NCBI GenBank assembly: GCA_022113835.1
Contig: JAILWY010000016.1
Location: 186,001 to 250,000, forward strand
Reading direction: 5' to 3'
Length of the DNA stretch: 64,000 bases
From: Atopsyche davidsoni
Taxonomy: Eukaryota > Arthropoda > Insecta > Trichoptera > Hydrobiosidae
Shown: piece by piece, positions 41,401 through 52,142 of the stretch
Numbering within the stretch: position 1 is the first letter of the stretch
Layout of the letters: each line of letters opens with the position of its first letter
Position numbers and translations under genes: made by a program
Notes under the pieces: model-generated
The model's database searches: none
The model's input: the letters and a program-made list of their open reading frames with translations, nothing else
Told to the model about the DNA's origin: nothing

Positions 41401-44400
41401 CGTGCATATAAAATTGCAATAAATGCATCTAATTTCTCTTGAGATAAACTCCTATCGGTTCCTAATACTCTCTTTGCTTCTTCTATTGTGCATATTCTTG
41501 TATAGTTCATAGCACGGAGGTCAATTATCAACGAAAATGCAGTTTTAACTTTACCCTTCATAATATGACGCTTTGCATATCCTGTGGGGCCTATTTCTTG
41601 CCTGAAAATGTTATGATGTGGTGATCTTCCAGGTGTACCACCTATTTGTATTTCTTTCCAAACAGTTCCACCAATTGTAACATGCTGTTCATTTCTCTTC
41701 TTCAGAGTAGTCTAATTTTTTTTGTCCACGACATATATTCACAATATTTTCCTCTTCATCGTCAGTAACTGTACATTCAAACTCTTGTCTAACAGATCAT
41801 TTCCAACCAGTATATCTTCATTTTCACAAAAATCATCTTCATCAATTTCCGAAAACTTTTTGTCAATATTAATTATATCTTCTAAGAACTTGTAATCAAT
41901 CTAAAATTTTAGTCACATTCTTGAATTTCTGATTCACAGTTATCTTGATTGAACTAACTTCGCAACAGTCTTTGCAGAAATGTGCAACTAACTGAATGCA
42001 ATATGTTGAAAACGCATGTACATCATAATTTCTGATCCGATAACCTTATAAACCAATAAATTGTTCTACCGGTCAATTTGACCGGTTGTGGTAGTAATAG
42101 GTATACTACAAGTATAACTAAAAAAAAACACAATACAAAAAAATAAATAAAATAGGATATTACTTGTATTAATATAATAAATAGAAAAAGTCATGAAATC
42201 AAATGTGCAAAAAATATAAAATTATATGTGCATTTTCTATACCAAAGTACCCAACCGGTCAAATTGACCAGTGTGGTATGTTAAGTGTTAATAATAAATT
42301 TAAATCATGATAATGACCGATAAACATTTAATGCAAACGATGTTCTTGCATCTCCTTAGAAAGTTTAAGTAAGTCCGGTTTGTATGTTGTTAATTTTAAT
42401 TTGATTATAAAAAATACCCGGGGATATTTGTGCCAGAGCCGTACTTAAGGGGTCAAAGAGCCACACTTTGCCGACCCCTGCCTTAGACGATACCATGTGT
42501 CTAATTTTGACCTAATTGATATAATGCATGTTTTTAACTCAAATGATTTTTGGATTTGAATTTTTTTCATTAAAAATATTATAATACTAGAAATGTACCC
42601 CGTCATAGAATGACGCGCATTCGATGAACGATGCAATGGTGTTTGAACACAATAAGATGAATAATGCTTTAATTTTGTATCATCAGTTGGATGAAGGTGC
42701 GAAGTTCTGTGATATACTTGGCCTTGAACTTTGAAGCAGAGTGGCCCACTGTTAATTTAGCTCCCATTGATGCAAAAGACATACTGTTATCGTATGATCT
42801 TATTTTTCTCTTGAAAGTTCCATTATAAATATCCTTTAAATATACTGGGGAAATAGGCCTTGCTTGTAGTTTCACTTTACTTTTGTGACAGTAATCGTTG
42901 AACTTTCCATCTGATGGGTTTTCTGCTTGATAATGTAAAGCATTGCAGAATCGACAGGTCACACTAATTAATCCGAAGACAAACGCAGCGTTCGCTGTGC
43001 ATCAGTTTCTTTTTGTCTTGAGGTCGATGCGCGTACTCGAATTTTAAGAAGACGCTGCTCACGTTTTCCTTCCAACTCATTGCTTGACATTTATGTCACA
43101 TTTCGTGTCACAAACAACGCATCACTTTTCACTGCACTGTTCTTTATTTGATGCAGTCTTTATCACGTTCAATTGTGAAATTCTTGTTGAATTACGTTTT
43201 CTGTGCGTAGACGGTGTTATTTTGAGTTATTAAGGGTCTAGGTCCCATAATCGAGTTTTTTTTGATCATTTTCTAGTCCGTTTTGCGAAAAATCGACTGC
43301 ACCAATCAATAAGATTTAAATGTAAAAAGTTTGGTACATCCCTTCTTCTGAACACAATATATTTTTATTTCTTATAAATATACTATTAATATGATAAATA
43401 TGTGTTTTTCCGATTAAAATGTAGGAATTTGGAGATTCGTCGACATTTTCCAAGAATCCTAAACATTTAAAAGTCTTTTTTTCAATTGGAATTAAAAGAT
43501 TAAATATAAACCATGTGCGTCTTATTAATTTTAAAATTAAAAAAAAAAAAATCTTTAACAAACTTTGGTTTTGAAAAGTCGTCATTTTATCCAATTTTTC
43601 AACATCTTTAAGATTTAATTTTACCCTAAAAATGGACGTTAATTAAATAATAAAAATTAGATAAATATAATTTATAGTTTTTTCAATACTGTGTAAAAAA
43701 AAAAAATTTCGATATAGAAAAATAAAGTGACAATTAAATTAATTAAATGACACGATTTCGCCAGGTAATGCACTGACTGTGGTGTCCGGTTGGACACCAG
43801 AGGCAATTAAATGGCTGGGAGCAACTGCCTTAATGATGTGGGTAATAATTTCTAATGCAATTTCGATAAAAAAAATAGAGTTTGTGTCAAACTGACAAAC
43901 TGGAAATTTATTTTTTTGTAAAAGTTCTAAATTTGAAAATCTCGCGGTGAACAACAGAATCATATAACTCGTACATATTGAAACTCGCTAAAGCATATTT
44001 TATAGTTTATGAATGAAAATATTATCCTATCGTCTTGAAATTCGGCACATAGCTGCGGAAAAATTTACTAAACTTACGTGCAAAAAATCAGCGATGTATC
44101 TTTTAAGGCATAGGTGGCCAACCCATGGCCCGCGTGCCACGCGAAAGTTTATTTTTGGCCCGCGGAGCATATGCAAACATTTTTTTTTATTGTACATAAA
44201 TCCACCATTAGAATATTCTATTGAGCGTAGCTCATATCATATCATATATCTCAGTACATTGATTAAACTACCGTGACAATTTCTTTGTGTTAACAAACAA
44301 TCACAAATTTAAGCTGATTTTAAAAAGCGAGCACATCGATTTCGCGTGGTTTCTCGTGAGCGCGAATGCGTGATGCGACAGCCAGTCCGCGGCAAGCTTG

Positions 44401-47400
44401 CAAAGCGTGTGGTTGGTTAGTTAGACTCAGTTAGACAGAATGGCGTCAAATAGTAAACACGTTGGACCAAATAAGAGAAGATTCACCGAAGAACAGAGAA
44501 GTTTTCAAGACAGATAGCGTATAAACTATTTTTTCGTGGAATTTAAAACAAACCCAATATGCTTGATATGCATTAATTCTGTTTCAGCATTAATAGAGTA
44601 TAATATTTAACGCCATTACGAGGCTAAGCATGCAAATAGGTTTGATAAATATGAAGGGCAATTCAACAAGACGAAGTCAATTTATTAAAAAGAAAACTTT
44701 TTGCACAACATCAGATATTTACTAGGGTGATTGAAAAGTCAAAATGCTATGTAAAAGCTAGTTATGCAATAGCCATATTCAGATGGTGAAATTGTTAAGG
44801 AATGTTTGGAGAGTGCCGTTGAATTTATGTGCCCAGAAAAGAAAACAGACTTCTCAAAAATAAGCCCGTCTCGTCAAACGATTACTAGGCGTGTGGACGA
44901 CATTGGAAAACATATTGAAGATCATTTGAAAAATCGAGCTTACAAGTTCATATTTTATTCTCTAGCATTGGATGAAAGCACAGATCTAACAGATACCGCC
45001 CAAGTGGCAATATTTATGTCCATTTTAACAAAACAGAAGAATTAATGGCACTGTATCCAAAGAACGACTGGACTGAAGTGAAGCGTATTCTGCATCGACT
45101 GAATCAAAAAGTTGTCAGAAGGCTCAAAGTCTGGACTATATGGCGGGTGGGGCAGAATATCCCATCCTCTATTTTACAAATAGTTATTAACGGGTTGAGC
45201 AACATGCGGCCGAGCATTGCCATGTTGGAAAATCGATGTCTCGTGTCTGGTCTTCCATTCAGGCCGTTTTTCTTCAATGTTTTCTTTTAACGAATCAGTT
45301 GTTTTCGGTACACCTCTACAGTAATGGTTTCACCCGGTTTTAAAAGCTCATAATATTCAACTCCCTTCTGATAACACCAAATACAGAGCATTATCTTGGC
45401 AGCGTGAATATTCTTTTTCGGTGTCGATTTGGCTGGTTGGACGGACTTCAAATACGATTTTTTGCTCTTTGAGTTGTCTTAATGAATTCATTTTTCGTCG
45501 CCAGTAATAATTCGTTGCAAAAACGACTTCTTTTTATGACGCTCAAGCAACATATCTGACATGCAAAATCGCCTTTCCACGTCTCTTGGGTTCAACTCTT
45601 ATGGCACCCAATTTCCATGCTTCAGGATGGATCCCGATGCTTTTAGGCGCTTGAAAATGGCCGCTTGAGTCAGGTCCAATGATTCCGCAAGCTCTTCTTG
45701 TTTGACACGAGTCTTGATCAAGTAATGCTTCCATTCTCTATCTTTAAACCTTTTCGGCTGTCCAGGCCGTTTTTGTCTTTGATGTCAAAATCGCCACTTT
45801 TAAAGCGTTGAAACCTCTCAAAACACTGTGTTTTCGCAAGAACATGTTTGCCATACAATCCCATGAGCAAACGATGACTTTCAGCTATAGTTTTCTTAGC
45901 AAAAAAGTGACTCAGCAAAACTTCCCGCAAATGCTGTTTTTTTCGCCATATTTCAAAATTTTCCACGATTAAGAAAAATATGATGCGCACAAGCAAATCA
46001 AACACTGTTGGCTGATTTTGACAGCTTATGAATAGAGCTTCAAAATGATATGTATATCAATGATTTGCTACAGCGCATACAAAAGTGTTAGTATATAGTG
46101 TCAAATTCCGGTTATTAAGTTATATACATATTAAATGAATTTTTGTTCTATGGCCCAGTAGGAAATCTCATTTCCTTAATTTGGCCCGGCAGCTGAAAAG
46201 GTTGGCCACCTATGTTTTAAGGTATTCTATAGAGAGCTAAAAAATGAAACATACATACACACACACCCACCCACACACAATGGCTATTATTATAGTAGAT
46301 TTTGAATAAAATACTTGAGTGATTTTCCACATTTTTGTTTTTATTAGTGACCGGTTTCGCCAACCTTTCACGTTGGCATTATCAAACAGATCATCATCAT
46401 CACTCTGTTTGATAATGCCAACGTGAAAGGTTGGAGAAACCGGTCACTAATAAAAACAAAAATGTGGAAAATCACTCAAGTATTTTATTCAAAATATTAA
46501 AATGGAATTCCACCAAGTACTCTCTGTCAAAAATATTGAATTTCTTAAAAATATTATATTCATTATATTTATACTAGAAATGTATCCCGTCATAGAATGA
46601 CGTGCATTCGATGAACGATGCAATGGTGTTTGAACATAATAAGATGAATAATTGCTTTCATTTTGTACCATCAGTTGGATGAAAGTGCGAAGTTCTGTGA
46701 TATACTTGGCCTTGAACTTTGAAGCAGAGTGGCCCACTGTTAATTTAGCTCCCATTGATGCAGAAGATATACTGTTATCGTATGATCTTATTTTTCTCTT
46801 GAAATTTCCATTATAAATATCCTTTAAATATACTGGGGAAATAGGCCTTGCTGGTAGTTTCACTTTACTTTTGTGACAGTAATCGTTGAACTTTCCATCT
46901 GATGGGTTTCTGCTTGATAATGTAAAGCATTGCAGAATCGACAGGTCACACTAATTAATCCGAAGACAAACGCAGCGTTCGCTGTGCATCAGTTTCTTTT
47001 TGTCTTGAGGTCGATGCGCGTACTCGAATTTTAAGAAGACGCTGCTCACGTTTTCCTTCCAACTCATTGCTTGACATTTATGTCACATTTCGTGTCACAA
47101 ACAACGCATCACTTTTCACTGCACTGTTCTTTATTTGATGCAGTCTTTATCACGTTCAATTGTGAAATTCTTGTTGAATTACGTTTTCTGTGCGTAGACG
47201 GTGTTATTTTGAGTTATTAAGGGTCTAGGTCCCATAATCGAGTTTTTTTTAATCACTTTCTAGTCCGTTTTGCGAAAAATCGACTGCACCAATCAATAAG
47301 ATTTAAATGTAAAAAGTTTGGTACATCCCTTCTTCTGAACACAATATATTTTTATTTCTTATAAATATAATATTAATATGATAAATATGTGTTTTTCCGA

Positions 47401-49455
47401 TTAAAATGTAGGAATTTGAAGATTCGTCTGGTACATTTTCCAAGAATCCTAAACATTTAAAAGTCTTTTTTTCAATTGAAATTAAAAGATTAAATATAAA
47501 CCATGTGCGTCTTTTGGTTTTGAAAAGTCGTCATTTTAACCAATTTTTCAACATCTTTAAGATTTTATTTTACCCTAAAAATGGACGTTAATTAAATAAT
47601 AAAAATTAGATAAATATAATTTATAGTTTTTTCAATACTGTGTAAAAAAATCAACTTTCGATATAGCAAAATAAATTGACAATTAAATTAATTAAATGAC
47701 ACGATTTCGCCAGGTAATGGACTGCCCTCTGGTGTGCCAACCAGACACCAGAGACAGCCCAATCGTGTCATTTTTTAAAATAATATGGCGCACATGGTTT
47801 ATATTTAATCTTTTAATTTCAATTTAAAAAAAAACTTTTAAATGTTTAGGACTCTTGTAAAATGGGCCAGATGAATCTCCAAATTCCTACAATTCAATCG
47901 GAAAAAAAAAATTATCTTAATCATTTCGATATAGAAAAATAAAGTGACAATTAAATGACTGTGGTGTCCGGTTGGACACCAGAGGCAATTAAATGGCTGG
48001 GAGCAACTGCCTTAATGATGTGGTTCATCATTTCTAATACAATTTCGATAAAAAAAATAGAGATGGCACTTGTGTCAAACTGACAAACTGGAAATGTATT
48101 TTTTTGTAAAAGTTCTAAATTTGAAATTCTTGCGGCGAAGAACTGAATCCTATAATTCGTACATATTAAAATTCGCTAAAGCATATTTTATAGTTTATGA
48201 ATGAAAATATTATCCTATCGTCTTGAAATTCGGCACATAGCTGCGGAAAAATTTACTTAACTTATGTGCAAAAAATCAGCGTTGTATCTTTTAAGATATT
48301 CTATAGAAAACCAAAAATCGAAACATACACACATACACACAATGGCTATTATATATATTAGATAATAAAATAAAACCAAATGGTTTTGGAGACTACGTTA
48401 ATTTCACTTGTAGCGAGAGCTCTTTCGCCGAACACGGCATCTTCAAAACTGAGTCTATACAGAAAAAAGCGAGCTTATACATATTGAATTTGTTATGTAT
48501 AAGCTCGCTTTTTTCTGTATAGACTCAGTTTTGAAGATGCGAAAAGCGAAAGAGCTCTCGCTACAAGTGAAATTAACGTAGTCTCCAAAACCATTTGGTT
48601 TTATTTTATTATAATAAAATGGAGTATTACAAAATAAATACCAGTTCTATTAATTCATTATATTTTATATATTTTCATATATAGTTTTTAAAGTTTTTGT
48701 GATTAACCTCTGATTTATGATTTACTTTATTTAATTTTGATTGACAGGCTCTGGCTGAGTCTCTGGATGGCTTTGGGCAGTCGTGGACCATCAAAGAGGG
48801 TGACGGTGCTTTCTACGGCCCTAAGATTGACATTACCCTTCAGGATGCTCTGAAGCGAGCTCACCAGTGTGCTACTATTCAACTGGACTTCCAGCTCCCT
48901 ATCCGCTTCAGTCTCAACTATGTTAACGAGAACGGAGAGCGCGTGCGGCCTGTTATGATCCATCGAGCCATTCTGGGCAGTGTGGAGCGCATGGTAGCCG
49001 TACTGACTGAACAGTATGCCGGGCGCTGGCCTTTCTGGCTGTCTCCGCGCCAATGCTGCATCGTTTCTGTACTGCCGTCTTGTGACCGGTATGCTGAGGA
49101 GGTACGAGACGAATTGGTGGCTGCAGGTTTCATGGCAGAGGCAGATACCGACCCCGGGGACACACTTAATAAAAAAGTCCGGAATGCACAGCTTGCATAT
49201 TTTAACTTTATTTTGGGTATGCTTTCATATTTATAATTCAACAAGAATGAAATAACTTGGGACTTTTTTTTTATCTATTTATATATATATTATAATTTTT
49301 ATCTTACAGTTGTCGGTGAAAAAGAGAAATCATCTGGCACCGTGAATGTTCGCACCAGAGATAACAAAGTGCACGGAGAGATGTCTCGGGAACAGTTACT
49401 GCAGCACTTCTCCCAACTGGCAGCGTCTCGCTCTCTGGCAGAGGATACATTGTGA
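34555..49455 (+). CDS. TARS1: threonyl-tRNA synthetase, cytosolic
   Basis: Twelve coding exons: 34555-34605, 35041-35291, 35520-35691, 36372-36449, 36540-36797, 36871-37017, 38061-38255, 38350-38420, 38581-38758, 39034-39156, 48748-49216 and 49310-49455. They give 712 residues (human TARS1 is 723), with matching phases. It joins threonine to tRNA-Thr and edits mischarged Ser-tRNA. TGS domain around [16 protein letters not shown]. Editing domain with [13 protein letters not shown] and [15 protein letters not shown]. Class II core with [10 protein letters not shown], motif 2 ([12 protein letters not shown] ... [12 protein letters not shown]) and motif 3 ([16 protein letters not shown]). Zinc ligands Cys of NCPGH, His of DDAH and His of IHRA are present. 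Anticodon domain in the last two exons. Exon 1 needs a GC-AG intron; without it the start is 35050 (692 residues). Intron 10 is 9.6 kb of nested transposons, and a T1 element sits 88 bp past the stop. Confidence 0.93.
35415..35468. repeat. TA microsatellite in TARS1 intron
   Basis: About 50 bp of TA repeats. Confidence 0.95.
35842..35890 (-). repeat. F1-family terminal fragment
   Basis: AAAATATTATAATGGAATTCCACC and the following AAGTACTCTCTGTT match the tail of the 46300-46545 foldback. Short solitary fragment in a TARS1 intron. Confidence 0.55.
37278..37506. mobile_element. hAT MITE, family B, with 8-bp target duplication
   Basis: A 229-bp element. Left end CATGGGTGGCCAACC, right end complement CATAGGTGGCCTACCC. 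Flanked by TTCTAGAA on both sides (37270-37277, 37507-37514). It contains GGCCCGCGGAGCATATGC-type sequence shared with the larger element at 44109-46214, whose deletion derivative it appears to be. In the TARS1 intron between exons 36871-37017 and 38061-38255. Confidence 0.85.
38822..38905. repeat. F3-family Penelope-like end, inverted dimer
   Basis: GACATTTCAGTTTCGGTATTGG is followed by an inverted partner (CCAATACTGAGACCTAAAT) around a short centre at about 38863. It shows the same CTTAAAGATGG ... GAAACTGAAATG arrangement as 31440-31510, here degenerate. Confidence 0.5.
40720..41190 (+). pseudogene. Tc1/mariner-like transposase remnant
   Basis: Broken frames contain ILMTDEAHF (first catalytic Asp region) and [20 protein letters not shown], then a PFFF motif. 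This is the central part of the insect Tc1/mariner-related family whose HTH part is seen at 13780-14270. Stops and frameshifts are frequent. Confidence 0.55.
41195..42291 (-). pseudogene. piggyBac-like transposase fragment and terminus
   Basis: The minus frame 41561-41247 contains [19 protein letters not shown] and [20 protein letters not shown], the start of the DDE domain of piggyBac (PGBD) transposases. Upstream at 42254-42291 the minus strand reads TTAACACTTAACATACC followed by GGTCAATTTGACCGG, fitting a piggyBac terminus at a TTAA target. The catalytic core is missing, so it is a remnant. Confidence 0.65.
42669..42962 (-). pseudogene. Helitron replicase N-terminal fragment (H2b)
   Basis: 97 codons, differing from the H2a ORF at only two residues visible by eye (a P/Q and an I/L change). 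Same domain content: Cxx[17 protein letters not shown]. No Rep or helicase follows. Confidence 0.7.
44806..45045 (+). pseudogene. hAT transposase fragment (GTF2IRD2/ZBED-like group)
   Basis: [19 protein letters not shown] followed by [20 protein letters not shown]. The LDESTD segment carries the first catalytic Asp of hAT transposases. The rest of the DDE domain is lost. Confidence 0.75.
45290..46130 (-). pseudogene. mariner fragment nested in hAT
   Basis: Minus-strand frame 46005-45718 contains [11 protein letters not shown] and [17 protein letters not shown], the mariner HTH region. 45734-45543 continues out of frame with [10 protein letters not shown]. The terminus near 46128 (AACTTAATAACCGGAATTTG on the minus strand) matches the start of the related fragment at 61029. 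The catalytic part is largely missing. Confidence 0.7.
46300..46545. repeat. F1 foldback: inverted dimer with hammerhead-like cores
   Basis: Two near-perfect inverted arms of about 90 bp (46300-46390 and 46407-46498) are separated by ATCATCATCATCACT. Each arm has GATAATGCCAACGTG, a 6-bp stem partner GGTTGG(C/A)G, GAA, the self-complementary ACCGGT, then C. The unpaired tail GGAATTCCACC...TTGAATTTC follows. It directly abuts the end of Helitron copy b. A Penelope-like terminal repeat is inferred. Confidence 0.6.
46574..48362 (-). mobile_element. Helitron H2, copy c
   Basis: CTAG at 46574-46577. The 5' end on the minus strand reads TCTAATATATATAATAGCC at 48362, after A. Length 1789 bp. It has the same interior as copies a and b plus an extra inverted piece of the repeat module (about 47755-47960). 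The ORF is decayed: a single-base deletion near 46908 removes its start. Confidence 0.75.
48363..48613. repeat. F2 foldback: ~120-bp inverted arms with hammerhead-like cores
   Basis: The arms 48363-48483 and 48495-48613 are nearly perfect inverses. Each outward arm reads TTGAAGATGC ... GCGAA, then the palindrome AGAGCTCT, then C. The arms differ mainly in the small stem between TTGAAGA and GAA, and both versions still pair. It abuts the end of Helitron copy c. Confidence 0.65.
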
Positions 49456-49543
49456 AACCTGCCAGCACTCTTTAAAAAACTATTTATTCTTCAAATTCAT
49501 TCTAAATATTATGGTTTTGTTTTGAGATGTATTATATGTACAC

Positions 49544-51748
49544 TAGGGTGTCCCTTAAAATTCAAGTTCAATATTTTTTTACGCATACCTTCTTAAAAGT
49601 TTAGTAATAACCCTATATTGTCTAGAAAAAAATATTAGTTCGATTTATAAACGGTAACCCGTGCCGACTTGCGATTTTAACTTGTCCATACAAGTTGCGT
49701 AAGTACTGCGCTGTGACTTGTAACTGCATGTTTTATTTGTCATTTCATACGTGATTTTTGAGATTAGTAGTGCTCCATTGTTTAGTGCGTTAACATGTCG
49801 GTGGAATTACGGAGTGATAAACAAAATAATTTCCTTATCGGTTTGCCTAGATATCAAATAAATGGTGCAAAATTACCATCTAATCGACAAATTCCCTCGG
49901 TCCTATTTTACAATATTCGTGAGGTTAAACTGATTGTTAGTGAAAGTGCAAATCTTGTGATTAGGGAGTGCATCATATATTGGGAAAAAACAAGAATTCC
50001 AACAAGGGCATATCCTAACTGCGTGAAGAAACTTGTTGATTTATATCATGTTTGGAGAAAGTTGCAAAAAAAATTGTAAGAAAACTCAGGTTACGTTCAA
50101 GAGCCGTGAGAACAATTTCAAAATTGATCTTGATAATTTGTTTGATATTGCACATGCTGATGCTTTTGAGAGAATGAAAATAGAGTAAGATAAATTATTT
50201 TTAATGAAACAGAGAGAGCCAGATCGACCAGGATGCTTAGGTGGTGTTGATAAAAAATTGTCGGAAAAAGAAGATAGATCTAAACAACGACGATTGGAAG
50301 AAGAGGAAAGGGTTGTAAGACAAAGATAACCACTAGCTGCTGAAACTAGAAAATCAAGGGCAGAAGCAATAAAATCTGACTTCTTTGGAAGTAATGTACC
50401 CGACGTAGTCACAGTCCATTGGGATGGAAAACTATTACCCGGGTTAGATGTACGAAGTTCTAAAGAAGAACGCTTGCCAGTTATTGCTTCGTTTGACGAT
50501 AAGGAACAGCTTCTTGCAGTGCCAAAACTAGAACATTCTTCTGAAAAACATCAAGCTAAGGCTGTCTCAACAGCTCTCTTTGACTAGAACCTTCACGATA
50601 AAGTACAAATAATGTGCTGCGACACAACAGCTTTCAATACTGGCCGTTTCAATGGAGCTTGTGCTATTTTGGAGAAACTTTAGGAAGAGAATTGCTGCTC
50701 GTCTGTCGTCATCATGTTTATGAATTGGTCCTAAAAGCTGTCTTTGAAAGCAAAATTAAGTAAATTACTAGTAGCCCAGATACTCCAATGTTTAAAAAGT
50801 TCAGAGAAAATTGGAAAAACATCGACGCTAGTAACATTGAACCATCTCTTAATTTCGTAAAACAACGTGTTGCCGAGACAGACATTCAAGCTTTTTTAAT
50901 ATTTTATAAGGCAGAATTAGACAAAGGTTATGTAAGAGATGACTACCGCAAATTGGTCGAACTGTGCGTAATATTTTTGGGAGGAGACTCAGAGGAAAAA
51001 TTAAAACTAAGCCCCCCCCCCGGAGCCATGCATCAGGCACGCTGGATGGCGAGAGCGATCTATTCTTTAAAAATGTGTTTACTTCAGTCACAATGCAGAA
51101 TAACTGCGAAGGACAAAAAGACTCTACAAGATGTTTGCTTATGTTTGTAAAACACTGGATGATTTCGTATCGGAAAAGAGCAAACAATTTTTATCACGAC
51201 TGCAGATCGACGACAGTTTTCTAAAGGAAGATGTATCTTCTTGGAATAATAATAGTGATTTTGTGGAAGCTAAAAGAAAAATAAGTTATTTGAGGGTTGT
51301 GAATGATACTGCTGAAAGGGCTGTTAAAATGATGCAAGATTTAAACGGACTTATCGCGGCTGAAGAAGAACAAAAACAGTTCTTGCTGCGCTGTGTCCAG
51401 GAACATAGAAAATTGTATCCGGACTGTAAAAAAACAACTCTATAAAAAAGTTACCCTGACTGATTGTTATTACTTTATGTTTTTGATTAAAGATTAATGT
51501 TCATTTAATTGAATTTTTACTATTATTCACTTAATTTATTGCATTTATAATGATTTTATACCAGACCGAAATATCAAGACAAAACACGTTTTTTACTAAA
51601 CTTTGAAGCTCGGTCGGCACTAGTTGCAATTTTTCTAGAAAGATGAAATTTTATATTTGAGTATCTTATAGCATTAGTAAAAAATGTAGAGGGTATGCAT
51701 TTCGAAATTTGAAAAAAAAATTTTTTTGGTCATATAAGGGACACCCTA
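49544..51748 (+). mobile_element. hAT-like element T1, copy 2, with diagnostic target duplication
   Basis: Termini TAGGGTGTCCCTTA at both ends. Flanked by ATGTACAC at 49536-49543 and 51749-51756. This non-repetitive 8-bp duplication fixes the duplication length for the family. Length 2205 bp, coding strand plus. It lies 88 bp after the TARS1 stop, probably in the 3' UTR. Confidence 0.9.
49795..51445 (+). pseudogene. T1 transposase-like protein, broken (copy 2)
   Basis: The N-terminus MSVELRSDKQNNFLIG is intact for 94 residues, then a frameshift in an A-run at about 50070, stops at about 50188 and 50327, and the segment MCCDTTA near 50612. It continues at 50788-51150 (LNFVKQRVAETDIQA) and ends with VRCVQEHRKLYPDCKK-type residues at 51445. 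Compared with copy 3 it lacks about 300 nt before the last exon. Inactive. Confidence 0.7.
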
Positions 51749-51756
51749 ATGTACAC

Positions 51757-52142
51757 CTCTTTTACTTTTATCATGTTTAGAAAAGATTCTCATCTCAGAT
51801 AGCATCTACTCTCCAACTATGCTGTGTCACTAACTTGGTGTCTTGAGGCACTGTTTATTATTAACTTGAAACATAAATACAAGTAACAGAATGAGAGATT
51901 CAAGCCGAGAGCTTATTCCCCCATATTTAGTTTGCATTCTGCTGGCTTGTGTCTGTTTAACTTTTCACATTCTTACAATTAATGTTTGTTGTCTAATTCG
52001 AACACTTTGTAAGAACTATGTATTTATTCTATTTCAATTGTAAGATCACGAACATAGTTTGAAATTACCAACGTAACAGGTTGGTGAAACTGGTCACCTA
52101 TAAAATAAAACAATGTGAAAAAATCACCAAAGTATTTTTTAT
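51757..52142. other. no gene seen; decayed F1 repeat at its end
   Basis: Probable remains of the TARS1 3' flank, then at 52068-52140 ACCAACGTAACAGG ... GGTGAAACTGGTCACC, a decayed F1 repeat. Confidence 0.45.

Larger units (their letters stand above)
39390..42480. mobile_element. hAT element, family A, with nested insertions
   Basis: It is 3091 bp. Left end CAGGGGTCCCCAACC and right end complement CAGGGGTCGGCAAAG. Flanked by CCTTAGAC at 39382-39389 and 42481-42488, a perfect 8-bp duplication. It carries no hAT transposase. Instead it holds two copies of the shared repeat module in opposite orientation (39590-40060, 40300-40715), a mariner-like remnant (40720-41190) and a piggyBac fragment (41195-42291). 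In the long TARS1 intron. Confidence 0.85.
44109..46214 (+). mobile_element. hAT element, family B, with 8-bp target duplication
   Basis: It is 2106 bp. Left end CATAGGTGGCCAACCCATGG, right end complement CATAGGTGGCCAACC. Flanked by TTTTAAGG at 44101-44108 and 46215-46222. A transposase fragment lies at 44806-45045. A mariner copy (about 45290-46130) interrupts it. The MITE at 37278-37506 shares its ends. Confidence 0.9.
42587..46299 (-). mobile_element. Helitron H2, copy b, split by a hAT
   Basis: Ends as in copy a: CTAG at 42587-42590, and TCTACTATAATAATAGCC on the minus strand at 46299. Sequence up to about 43920 is nearly identical to 15558-16890. A hAT (44109-46214) is inserted near the 5' end; removing it restores the Helitron sequence. 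Confidence 0.8.

Noticed and set aside
45045..45290. 81-codon frame resembling a Copia RNase H piece
   Set aside because: Only a few residues ([12 protein letters not shown]) recall it. No second motif supports the assignment.
46300..48613. Functional hammerhead ribozymes in F1/F2
   Set aside because: The visible copies have a changed C3 (and G8 in F1), and stem I could not be paired. I keep them as hammerhead-like remnants only.
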